DNA of 62,214 nucleotides, from contig JAZBPA010000076.1 of assembly GCA_036351435.1 (NCBI GenBank), positions 1 to 62,214 of the forward strand. The letters run 5' to 3'. This stretch comes from JAAUQA01 sp036351435 (GTDB taxonomy: Bacteria; Pseudomonadota; Gammaproteobacteria; Competibacterales; Competibacteraceae). The notes under the pieces are model-generated. The model saw only the letters and a program-made list of their open reading frames with translations, had not been told where the DNA came from and searched no databases. The translations under genes and the position numbers were made by a program. Every line of letters starts with the position of its first letter. The first letter of the stretch is position 1. Positions 1 through 7,573 of this stretch are shown piece by piece.

Positions 1-1
1 A

Positions 2-241
2 GAGAAGTTAAAGAGCGATCCCGACGTACAAGCCCTGGAAGATGTCATTTGTCTGGTATTCGTACAGCATTACTTCTCTGACTTCGCGCAAAAGCATGAT
101 CAAGATAAGATTATCGACATCCTGCGCAAGACCTGGAAGAAAATGTCGCCGGAGGGTCAGGTTGCGGCTCTCGAACTGGAACTCGCACCGGATTCGAAGG
201 TGCTGATCGGCAAGGCGTTAGCAACAGACAACCCAGGCTAA
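2..241 (+). CDS. DUF4202 family protein, C-terminal part
   Basis: The window opens inside this gene. An open frame from base 2 reads 79 residues to a TAA at 239-241. Visible text includes LEDVICLVFVQHYF, DILRKTWKKMSP and LELAPDSKVLIGKAL, which I recognise as the C-terminal end of DUF4202 proteins. These are soluble proteins of unknown biochemical function. The start lies outside the window, so length and operon membership upstream are unknown. A solute-binding protein gene begins 16 bases later on the same strand and may be cotranscribed. The family call is by memory of the conserved C-terminus and is moderately certain. Confidence 0.7.
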   Translation, partial: EKLKSDPDVQALEDVICLVFVQHYFSDFAQKHDQDKIIDILRKTWKKMSPEGQVAALELELAPDSKVLIGKALATDNPG

Positions 242-257
242 ACCGCGTTTTATACCA

Positions 258-1037
258 ATGAAACTACTGGTGACACCCATCTTAACGCTGGTCCTAGTCC
301 TGGGGAGCGGCATCGCTATTGCGGAAAAAATTGTCATTCCAATGGACCCTTATCCGCCCTGGAAATTTGTCGAGACGCAAACCTGGCAGGTGAATAACCA
401 AGGGATAGACGTTCGTTTGATCGAAGCCTTGCTAGCCGCTTACAACGAGAGCTACGATCCCGATCTTCAGGCTGAATATATCGGCTGTCCCTGGAAGCGT
501 TGCCTGGAAATGATGAGAACTGGTGAAGCGGATCTGATCAGTGGCATTCTCAAGCGTCCTGAGCGAGAGAGTTATCTGCGGTTTATTGAACCCCCCTATA
601 AAACCAATTCAACCAAAGTCTTTTACGTTAAACGGGGAGCAGACATTTCCATACAGGATTATGACGATCTCTATCAATTCATGGTTGGCACTCAAGCGGG
701 GGTTAAGTATTTTGAACGTTTCGATACCGACTCCAAGATAGAAAAGGAAGAAGTCACGAAAGATCTTTCTAATTTCATGAAATTAGCCCACGGTCGAATT
801 GATGCCGTTATCAGCACCGAGACCCAAGCGGATTATTTGCTCGCCATCAATGGGCTGCAGGACAAGTTCGAAAAAGCCGATTTTCAGTACGATGCTGATC
901 TACCCGTCTATTTCGCGATTTCCAGAAAATCCGACTACTTCACTGAATCCTCACGATTTGCAGAACTGGTCAGCCGGTTAACTCAACAGGGTGCCTTCCA
1001 GGTCATCATAGATAACTATTTTGCCGAGTTAAGGTGA
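258..1037 (+). CDS. periplasmic solute-binding protein, family 3 type
   Basis: A 259-residue exported protein. It begins with a typical signal peptide (MKLLVTPILTLVLVLG, cleavage near AIAEK, about residue 22). The rest has the pattern of extracellular solute-binding proteins of ABC family 3: an early PYPPWKF segment, GIDVRLIEALL, MRTGEADLISGILKRPER near residue 90, the hinge text VGTQAGVKYFERF near 145, and GRIDAVISTETQADYLL near 180. Such proteins usually bind amino acids or related small molecules and hand them to an ABC permease. No permease or ATPase is nearby, so it may work with a distant transporter or be a sensor component. There is no clear Shine-Dalgarno before the ATG. Substrate is not deducible. 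Confidence 0.8.
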   Translation: MKLLVTPILTLVLVLGSGIAIAEKIVIPMDPYPPWKFVETQTWQVNNQGIDVRLIEALLAAYNESYDPDLQAEYIGCPWKRCLEMMRTGEADLISGILKRPERESYLRFIEPPYKTNSTKVFYVKRGADISIQDYDDLYQFMVGTQAGVKYFERFDTDSKIEKEEVTKDLSNFMKLAHGRIDAVISTETQADYLLAINGLQDKFEKADFQYDADLPVYFAISRKSDYFTESSRFAELVSRLTQQGAFQVIIDNYFAELR

Positions 1038-1495
1038 TTGCCGGAAAAGCAGGTATTTTCTTTGACAGAAATCACCTAAGTTAGGCCTTTAATCAGTAAC
1101 CCTGAACGTAACCAACCAGATTTTCATTGATTGGCAATCCCGCAATTTCCTATCTGCAATTCTGCAACCTCTCTGAATTTTTTCGATATGTTTTTAATTG
1201 TCTGATTTTAATGGTTTATCTCTGATGGTCCGGTGGTGCTCCCCTCATTCAGCCAACGGCTATTTTCGCAGCATTGCAAATTTTCATTCCTAAAATTCTC
1301 TTTCGCTTAGTTAGATCTTCGTTAATAAAAAGATTAAATAACAATGACTTATTGATGTTGTTCTGAGCAATCTATTGGGTGGCACGGCTCCTGCAAAATA
1401 CCAAATTGAAGACGGCCCAGCCGTCAGCGGGTTGAGTGACCACCTCGGTGTACGAACTCAATCACCGATACCAGAATAAGGGGAGCTAAATCACC
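1038..1495. other. gene-free AT-rich intergenic region
   Basis: This 458-base stretch has no convincing coding frame on either strand. It is visibly richer in A and T than its neighbours, especially 1140-1380 with runs such as TTTTTTCGATATG and AATAAAAAGATTAAATAACAATG. Its downstream end carries the sigma-54-type promoter described separately and about 100 bases of untranslated leader before the next gene. The AT-rich part sits where an enhancer-binding activator and IHF would act on a sigma-54 promoter, but I found no clean IHF consensus. Confidence 0.6.
1380..1395 (+). promoter_or_regulatory. sigma-54 (RpoN) promoter candidate
   Basis: The sequence TGGCACGGCTCCTGCA matches the sigma-54 consensus TGGCACG-N4-TTGCW at all but one base (CTGCA for TTGCA). 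The invariant GG (1381-1382) and GC (1393-1394) are exactly 12 bases apart, as required. Transcription would start near base 1407, giving a leader of about 90 bases before the ATG at 1496. The likely target is the cysteine-rich phosphoacceptor protein and the OFA transporter behind it. Transcription from such a promoter needs an AAA+ activator; none is encoded in the window. Confidence 0.65.
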
Positions 1496-2023
1496 ATGAA
1501 TTGCCAGCGGATTTGCCCTTTCTACGGACAGAACGTTGAGCAATGCGATGTGGGTTTTGGCTACATCTCGCCTTATCACGTGGAAGTGATGGTTCGGCAT
1601 TGCACTTCACGGTACGAGAACTGCGGCAAGTATCAGGAGTTAGCGCTACGCAAACTTCACCAAGACGATAGGTTGGCTCGGGGATTGGAGCCACAGCAAC
1701 CGGCCCATGCACCGGTTGGCGGTGTTCTGTTACCGCTGCATCTCGACCGCGAGGTGGTTTCTCTTATTAATCATACCTTACGCACACCGCTGACCAGCAT
1801 CCGCTCATTTACCGAGATCCTGCGCAGTTACCAGATTGACGATCCCGAGGCTCAGCGACACTTCTTGGACATTATTCATGAAGAAGCACAACGACTCACG
1901 CTGGCCTTAAATCGATTATTCAGCACAGCAGAACCGCATGCTCCCGGCGTAACAGAATCGAAATCAGCGAAGTTGACCACTGATAAAACACGGCACACCC
2001 GAGTGCCTGCAGCAACAACTTAA
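1496..2023 (+). CDS. cysteine-rich protein with isolated HisKA (DHp) domain
   Basis: A 175-residue cytoplasmic-looking protein with no signal peptide or membrane segment. The first 45 residues hold five cysteines (3, 7, 17, 36, 43) in text such as CQRICPFY, RHCTSRYENCGKY, resembling a metal or redox centre. Residues about 85-145 look like a histidine kinase dimerisation and phosphoacceptor domain: INHTLRTPLTSIRSFTEIL with His93 as the expected phosphorylation site, followed by a second helix (FLDIIHEEAQRLTLALNRLF). There is no ATP-binding HATPase domain; the frame ends with about 30 polar residues. A strong AGGGGAG ribosome site precedes the ATG. The OFA transporter starts 24 bases later, so the two are probably cotranscribed. 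Function unknown; it could take phosphate from a partner kinase or simply dimerise. Confidence 0.75.
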   Translation: MNCQRICPFYGQNVEQCDVGFGYISPYHVEVMVRHCTSRYENCGKYQELALRKLHQDDRLARGLEPQQPAHAPVGGVLLPLHLDREVVSLINHTLRTPLTSIRSFTEILRSYQIDDPEAQRHFLDIIHEEAQRLTLALNRLFSTAEPHAPGVTESKSAKLTTDKTRHTRVPAATT

Positions 2024-2047
2024 ATCCAAGCCATCAGGAGAATAGCC

Positions 2048-3400
2048 ATGAAAAAATCACTCAAACGCCAAGCGTGGACCGTGGTATTAGCGGGCACAGG
2101 CATCAACCTCGCACTAGGGGTGTTATACACCTGGAGCATGTTCAAGGGCGCCATCGCGAGTTCCATTGAAGCCGGTGGACCGGGTGCTTTCCAATGGGAC
2201 CTGTCATCAATTAATGATCCCTATGCTGTGGCCTGTTTGGCTTTTGCTTTCTCCATGATTGTTGCGGGTAAATGCCAAGACCGGTTCGGCCCACGGCTGA
2301 CGGCGTTGATGGGTGGTCTCATGGTCGGTGCTGGGTTTATCTTGATTTCGCAGACCACCAATTATGCGCTATGGGTACTAGGCTTTGGCGTGGTGATCGG
2401 CTCCGGTTTAGGCTTTGCGTATTCGTCAGCCACTCCCCCGGCCTTGAAATGGTTCCCACCGGCCAAAACTGGCTTGATTGCTGGAATCGTGGTCTCCGGA
2501 TTTGGCTTAGCCGCCGTCTATATTGCCCCCTTAGCGACTTATTTGATCGGCAACTGGGGCTTGCAGTCCACCATGTTGTTCTTCGGTATCGCCTTTGCCG
2601 TGGTGGTAAGCGCCTTGGCCATGTTGTTAGTCAATCCCCCCGCTGATCATTTGTTCGGTGCGACTGCCGCAAAAGCCCAGAAAACCCAAAAGGCCGGACC
2701 TTCTGATCGCCTGCAAGGTGACTTCACCCCGGGTCAGATGGCCAAAACCAGTACCTTTTATATCTTGTGGGGTTTGTTCTTCGTTGGTGCCGGTGCAGGC
2801 CTGATGGTGATCGGCAGTGTGGCCGGTTTAGCCAAATCCAGCTTAGGTGAGTTAGCCTTTGTCGCGGTCGCCTTCCTGGCCGTCGGTAATGCCAGCGGTC
2901 GGGTAGTTGCCGGGGTGTTATCCGATAAGATCGGTCGTACCCAAACCTTGTTCCTGATGTTAGCCTTCCAGGCCTTGTTGATGTTCGCCGCCATCCCGGT
3001 CATCGGTAGCACCCAACCCAGCGCCGTCCTGTTAGTCCTGCTGGCGACCTTTATCGGCTTCAACTACGGTACTAATCTGGCCTTGTTCCCGGCCTTAGCG
3101 AAAGATTTCTGGGGTATGAAGAATTTCGGCATGAACTACGGTATCTTGTTCTCCGCCTGGGGTGTCGGTGGCTTTGTATTGGGTCGCGCTTCGCAGATGA
3201 TTCAAGCCGAAACCGGCAGCTTTGCGATGTCCTTTGCCGTGGCCGGCACCTTGCTTACCGTTGCTGCCGGGATGGCATTGACCCTGAAGGAGCTGAAAGC
3301 CAATCATCTGGAAGTGGCCGAAGAAGAGATCAAAGCCGCGCAAGCCGCTGCCGCGTTACCTGCCGAACCGGTGTTGGAGCGTGCTGCTTCACAGAATTAG
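2048..3400 (+). CDS. OFA-family major facilitator (oxalate/formate antiporter-like)
   Basis: A 450-residue inner-membrane transporter with about twelve hydrophobic segments. It starts with the family-typical GINLALGVLYTWSMF, followed by a long first loop, CQDRFGPRLTALMGG after the second helix pair (the loop 2-3 motif of major facilitators), GLGFAYSSATPPALKWFPPAKTGLIAG, and SGRVVAGVLSDKIGRTQT in the second half. These are hallmarks of the OFA family, whose members exchange oxalate and formate or carry pyruvate, lactate or other small carboxylates. The exact substrate cannot be read from sequence. It follows the cysteine-rich HisKA protein by 24 bases with an AGGAG site (2036-2040), and both lie behind a sigma-54 promoter candidate. 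A hairpin terminator follows. Confidence 0.88.
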   Translation: MKKSLKRQAWTVVLAGTGINLALGVLYTWSMFKGAIASSIEAGGPGAFQWDLSSINDPYAVACLAFAFSMIVAGKCQDRFGPRLTALMGGLMVGAGFILISQTTNYALWVLGFGVVIGSGLGFAYSSATPPALKWFPPAKTGLIAGIVVSGFGLAAVYIAPLATYLIGNWGLQSTMLFFGIAFAVVVSALAMLLVNPPADHLFGATAAKAQKTQKAGPSDRLQGDFTPGQMAKTSTFYILWGLFFVGAGAGLMVIGSVAGLAKSSLGELAFVAVAFLAVGNASGRVVAGVLSDKIGRTQTLFLMLAFQALLMFAAIPVIGSTQPSAVLLVLLATFIGFNYGTNLALFPALAKDFWGMKNFGMNYGILFSAWGVGGFVLGRASQMIQAETGSFAMSFAVAGTLLTVAAGMALTLKELKANHLEVAEEEIKAAQAAAALPAEPVLERAASQN

Positions 3401-3452
3401 TCCACTCCACTCCTCTCTCTAAGTGGATACCCAGGGATGGGTTAGTAGTAAT

Positions 3453-3476
3453 AAGCCCCGTACTCGCGGGGCTTTC
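3453..3476 (+). terminator. rho-independent terminator after the OFA transporter
   Basis: AAGCCCCG (3453-3460) pairs perfectly with CGGGGCTT (3467-3474) around a six-base loop, followed by a short T-rich tail. It sits between convergent genes, the transporter ending at 3400 and pepN ending at 3494, and the symmetric AA/TT ends could let it work in both directions. Confidence 0.8.
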
Positions 3477-3493
3477 TCTGTCCGCTGTCCACT

Positions 3494-6142
3494 CTATCCC
3501 AAACTTTTTGCAACGATCTCATAGACATCTGGCGATAAATCCGGCGTGGCCAGAATACGTTCCAGCTCCGCTTTCATGAGTGCTTGACGGTTGGCGTCAT
3601 ACTTACGCCAGCGCGTAAATGCTCCTACCAGTCGCGCTGCAATCTGCGGATTCATCGCATTCAAGGTCAACACCTGTTCGCTGAGAAAGGCATACCCTGC
3701 CCCATCAGCGGCGTGGAATCGAAATGGATTCGAGTGGCAAAACGCCCCAATCAGCGCACGGACCTTGTTAGGGTTTTTTATGGTGAAGGCCGGATGAGCC
3801 ATTAGCCGATTCACTTCGGATAAAGTACCGGGCAACCGTGACATCGCCTGCAAGCTGAACCACTTGTCCATTACCAGCGGGTCTTTACCCCAGTGTTGCT
3901 CAAAGTGCACTAATGCTTCCGAGCGTTCTGAACAATCAAAATTGACTAGCAAACCCAAAGCGCCGAGCTGGTCCGTCATATTGGCCGCCGACTGGAATTG
4001 CTGTAGACAACGCTGCCGCCATTCGGGATCGTCTAATTGCATCAGGTAATCCAGACAGCGGTTTTTCAAACTGCGTTGCCCCATCGAATCGGCGTCGATG
4101 CGGTACTCTTTAGCTTGATTGTAAGTGGCGTAAACCGCCGCCAGGTGCTCGCGCAGCCGCTCCGCTAATACCCGTTGCACGAATTGGCGGGCTTCGTGAA
4201 TCCCATCAACATCGACCACGTCCATGTGTTCAGCCAAAACAATCTCGTCGGGCGAGGTCAATATCCTGGCCAGCAGGGCGGGGTCTTGATTGGATGTAGC
4301 CAATGCCTGGCCGAAAGCACCGCTAAACGCTTCCGGCAAGTCCCATGACCGACCCCGCTGTCGATCTTCAACCAATCGCAGAACGGTACGGATGGTCAAC
4401 TGCTGCCCAGCTTCCCAACGATTGAATGGATCGCTGTCGTGGGCTAACAAAAACATCAGATCATCATCGCTGTAATCCGCCAGCAGCTTAACCGGCGCAG
4501 AAAATCCCCGCAGCAGTGACGGCAACGGCGAATCCGGCACATTGATGAAGCGGAACTGCTGTTCTGTTGTGCGTAACTCCAATACGCGATAGTCTCCAAC
4601 TGGCTCAGATTCGTTATCGAGTTGCAACGGTAAACTTCTTCCGGTCGAATCAAGCAGCCCAAGCGCGACGGGAATATGAAACGGTTCCTTATGATCCTGT
4701 CCCGGCGTGGGTGGGCAAGACTGGCGCAGAGTCAACGTGTAGCAATTATCAGCAGCATCATAACTGCCCTCGGCGTTGACTTCTGGGGTGCCAGCTTGAG
4801 TGTACCAACGCCGGAACTGCTCCCAATCGACGCCATTAGCGTCCTCCATTGCTTTGACGAAATCATCGGTAGTGACCGCCTGGCCATCGTGCCGTTCGAA
4901 ATACAAATCCATGCCGCGGCGAAAACCGGCCCGGCCTAGCAACGTCTGCATCATGCGGATGACTTCGGCACCTTTGTTGTAGACGGTAACGGTATAGAAG
5001 TTGTTGATCTCAATATAAGAATCGGGGCGTACCGGATGCGCCATTGGCCCGGCATCCTGGGGGAACTGGACGGAACGCAGAATACGCACGTCGTCAATGC
5101 GCTTGACCGGTCGGGAACTCATATCCGCAGTGAATTCCTGATCCCGGAACACGGTCAACCCCTCTTTCAGACTGAGCTGGAACCAGTCCCGGCAAGTGAT
5201 ACGGTTTCCGGTCCAATTGTGAAAATACTCGTGACCGATGACCCCTTCAATCCCCTGATAGTCGGCGTCGGTAGCGGTTTCGGGTTTAGCCAATACATAT
5301 TTGGTGTTGAATACGTTGAGGCCCTTATTCTCCATGGCGCCCATGTTGAAATCCCCGACCGCGACGATCATGTAAATACCCAGATCGTATTCCCGGCCGA
5401 AAGTCGCTTCGTCCCAGGCCATCGCTTTTTTCAAAGAGGCCATGGCGTGGTCGCATTGGTCGATATTTTCCGGCTCCACGTAAATATGCAAAGCGACTTC
5501 ACGCCCGGAGAGGGTGGTAAAGGTGTCCGTAATCCTCCGTAAATGACCTGCCACCAGCGCGAACAGGTAGGACGGTTTTTTGAATGGGTCGTGCCAAGTC
5601 GCCCAGTGGCGATCATGTGCTAGTTCACCACTGTCAACCAAATTACCGTTTGACAGTAATACCGGATAGCGGGTCTTATCGGCCACCACGGTAGTGGTAT
5701 AGACAGCCATCACGTCGGGACGGTCCAGAAAATAAGTAATCTTACGGAATCCTTCCGCTTCGCATTGCGTGCAAAAGTTGCCGCTGGACTGATATAACCC
5801 TTCCAGGGCGGTGTTGTTCTGCGGATAGATACGGGTGGTGATTTCCAGTTCAAAGGTCGATGGCACTTGTGAAAGTGTGAGATGGTCGGCATCGACAGTA
5901 TAGTGTTCAGGGGTTAGCGTCCGTCCATCCAGACGAATCTCAATCAGTTCCAATTGTTGCCCAGCTAACACCAAAGGAGTCGAATCTTGTTCGGCCCATT
6001 CGGGGTTACGGCGGAAAGCCATTCGGGAGTGCACTAACGTGGCGTCTTCGCCTAACTCGAAGCGTAAATCGACGGTGTCAATCAAGAAAGGGGGAGGGGT
6101 GTAATCTTTGAGATGAATAGCGCGGGGGGAATCGTTGTTCAT
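3494..6142 (-). CDS. pepN: aminopeptidase N (M1 zinc metallopeptidase)
   Basis: An 882-residue cytosolic protein, close to the usual 870 or so of proteobacterial PepN. It removes N-terminal residues from peptides in the last steps of protein turnover. The substrate-binding exopeptidase motif appears as MGAMENKGLNVFNTKYVL near residue 275, followed by the zinc site HEYFHNWTGNR near 305 and the third ligand Glu in SLKEGLTVFRDQEF. The C-terminal helical domain runs to the end (DLSPDVYEIVAKSLG). The ATG at 6140-6142 is supported by the conserved opening PRAIHLKDYTPP. It lies downstream of, and in the same direction as, two exported proteins, separated by a hairpin, so it probably has its own promoter. 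Confidence 0.96.
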   Translation of the reverse strand: MNNDSPRAIHLKDYTPPPFLIDTVDLRFELGEDATLVHSRMAFRRNPEWAEQDSTPLVLAGQQLELIEIRLDGRTLTPEHYTVDADHLTLSQVPSTFELEITTRIYPQNNTALEGLYQSSGNFCTQCEAEGFRKITYFLDRPDVMAVYTTTVVADKTRYPVLLSNGNLVDSGELAHDRHWATWHDPFKKPSYLFALVAGHLRRITDTFTTLSGREVALHIYVEPENIDQCDHAMASLKKAMAWDEATFGREYDLGIYMIVAVGDFNMGAMENKGLNVFNTKYVLAKPETATDADYQGIEGVIGHEYFHNWTGNRITCRDWFQLSLKEGLTVFRDQEFTADMSSRPVKRIDDVRILRSVQFPQDAGPMAHPVRPDSYIEINNFYTVTVYNKGAEVIRMMQTLLGRAGFRRGMDLYFERHDGQAVTTDDFVKAMEDANGVDWEQFRRWYTQAGTPEVNAEGSYDAADNCYTLTLRQSCPPTPGQDHKEPFHIPVALGLLDSTGRSLPLQLDNESEPVGDYRVLELRTTEQQFRFINVPDSPLPSLLRGFSAPVKLLADYSDDDLMFLLAHDSDPFNRWEAGQQLTIRTVLRLVEDRQRGRSWDLPEAFSGAFGQALATSNQDPALLARILTSPDEIVLAEHMDVVDVDGIHEARQFVQRVLAERLREHLAAVYATYNQAKEYRIDADSMGQRSLKNRCLDYLMQLDDPEWRQRCLQQFQSAANMTDQLGALGLLVNFDCSERSEALVHFEQHWGKDPLVMDKWFSLQAMSRLPGTLSEVNRLMAHPAFTIKNPNKVRALIGAFCHSNPFRFHAADGAGYAFLSEQVLTLNAMNPQIAARLVGAFTRWRKYDANRQALMKAELERILATPDLSPDVYEIVAKSLG

Positions 6143-6167
6143 AACACCCTTGATGAGTTGTAGGATG

Positions 6168-6192
6168 CCGCCCGGCGCACTTTGCCGGGCGG
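6168..6192 (-). terminator. strong GC hairpin between exported protein gene and pepN
   Basis: CCGCCCGGC (6168-6176) and GCCGGGCGG (6184-6192) form a perfect nine-base stem with a seven-base loop. It lies just beyond the stop codon of the minus-strand choice-of-anchor gene and upstream of pepN. No T-tract follows on the minus strand, so it may be a weak or factor-assisted terminator or an mRNA-stabilising hairpin rather than a classical terminator. Confidence 0.5.
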
Positions 6193-6216
6193 TGACTAGA
6201 CTACTAGACTACTGGG

Positions 6217-7494
6217 CTATTGCGGTCGCCAACTACCGGCAACGGGTACATCATGCGGAAGACCCCATACTGGGATGCAGGTATCTTGTACGCAACCATC
6301 CCAGGCGTCGTTGCCGTTCTCGTCGAGGAACCATGCGCTACCGCGTTTAACGCCGACGGCGCTGAACCCATCACCGTTCCAGTCCCCGGCAACCGCCTGA
6401 TCTGAGGGAATACCATAATTCTCGATGCAGATGTCAATGCCGCAACTGTCCAAAATGCGATTGTCGTTGACGTCCAAAAACCACTTATTGCCTCGTCGAA
6501 CACCAATTTCGGTGAAGCCGTCATTGTTCCAGTCGCCGACAATGGGCTCGTCGCCGGGTTGGCCGAAAGTGAATGGGTTATTCACTTCTTCCTCATCCAA
6601 TTCGTCATTACCGTTGAGATCAAGAAACCACTGGCCGTCGCGCATCACGCCGACTCTGTCGCCCAAGATGCCCGTATCGATGAACACAGCAGCATCGACC
6701 AATGCATCGGAACCATCGGCAATAGCCAGTTTAAGAGTATTGGCGACTCCAGGATTAACCGACGCAGAACAGGTCAACACGACTGTCAGGCCGTCCATTT
6801 CGGTGTTGATAGAACCACCGTCACTAATCACATTGTTGATAAAAGAGTCCGAGTTAGGTCCGCCGGAACCAAAAGGGTTACCGTTATTGACAGTATTGAT
6901 GGAAACAGGGGATCCGCCAATGGTCGCGCAGTTGGAGCCGTTAACGAAAAAGGCGAACACGTCATTGAATGGGTCACCGACAAATTCGTTGTATTCTTCA
7001 GAGGAAAAAACGTATTGGATAGAAAGTGTCGGCTCAGTGGGTATGAAATCAAATTGCAGCACGGCTGCATCCTTGGTGTTGAAACCAGCTAACGCGGCAA
7101 GATCCGCATCACCAGGCTCTTCAAGATTAGTATTCGTCCTATCCAGAGTATTGGGTCCGACCACATCCTCTACTTTACCAGTGCCGAGAATAATGCCTCT
7201 TTCAAAGCCGACAATGTCCTTACCTCCTGTGAAGGTACCAGCTGCCAAGAGATCTCCAGTATAAACGACGTTGGTAAAGGTAACGCCGGGACCGACCAAT
7301 AGGCGCACCAGATCTGCAGGCACCAATGCCGCGGATAACGGTTTGACAATCAGGTTGCTTGGACCTCTGGTCGGTGTATGGACTTTGGTTTGACCCTCGC
7401 GTTCTTGGGCTGAACCTAGGGATGGAATAAGCAAAGACAAGCCAAGCACTAGGGCTAGCTGACCAGGGATATTAAACGGAGTTGGGAAATTCAT
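6217..7494 (-). CDS. exported choice-of-anchor L domain protein with WFLD/NGN repeats
   Basis: A 425-residue exported protein. I place the start at 7494, because an AAAGGA ribosome site lies about eight bases before it and the paralogue next door has the same arrangement; the frame extends nine codons further upstream. A signal peptide ends near GSAQE. Residues about 35-255 look like the choice-of-anchor L domain: GPGVTFTNVVYTGD, AAGTFTGGKDIVGFERGIIL, FSSEEYNEFVGDPFNDVFAFFVNG and GVANTLKLAIAD. The C-terminal third holds three repeats of the kind VGVMRDGQWFLDLNGN, each followed by acidic DxNxD-type loops, and two of them have a cysteine pair. Such proteins are secreted and usually surface-bound; function unknown. 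The same repeat ends the adjacent paralogue and the exported protein at 38531-41017. Confidence 0.82.
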   Translation of the reverse strand: MNFPTPFNIPGQLALVLGLSLLIPSLGSAQEREGQTKVHTPTRGPSNLIVKPLSAALVPADLVRLLVGPGVTFTNVVYTGDLLAAGTFTGGKDIVGFERGIILGTGKVEDVVGPNTLDRTNTNLEEPGDADLAALAGFNTKDAAVLQFDFIPTEPTLSIQYVFSSEEYNEFVGDPFNDVFAFFVNGSNCATIGGSPVSINTVNNGNPFGSGGPNSDSFINNVISDGGSINTEMDGLTVVLTCSASVNPGVANTLKLAIADGSDALVDAAVFIDTGILGDRVGVMRDGQWFLDLNGNDELDEEEVNNPFTFGQPGDEPIVGDWNNDGFTEIGVRRGNKWFLDVNDNRILDSCGIDICIENYGIPSDQAVAGDWNGDGFSAVGVKRGSAWFLDENGNDAWDGCVQDTCIPVWGLPHDVPVAGSWRPQ

Positions 7495-7556
7495 TCTGTT
7501 GTTCCTTTGCGCTACGACCACAAATGATATGTGACAATGGGTGAGTCAGAGAACCT

Positions 7557-7573
7557 GCTATGGTCTCCATAGC
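7557..7573 (-). other. perfect hairpin overlapping a stop codon
   Basis: GCTATGG (7557-7563) and CCATAGC (7567-7573) form a seven-base stem with a three-base loop. The stem contains the TAG stop of the upstream choice-of-anchor gene on the minus strand. No T-tract follows. It may reduce read-through to the second paralogue or protect the 3' end; function is inference. Confidence 0.4.

Noticed and set aside
1038..1120. Weak inverted repeat AGGTATTTTCT...AGAAATCACCT after the solute-binding protein
   Set aside because: Mismatched arms and no T-tract, so not good enough to call a terminator.
6425..7264. Long open frame (279 codons) on the plus strand
   Set aside because: It is antisense to a well-supported exported protein, has no family-like text and follows from the codon bias of the true gene.
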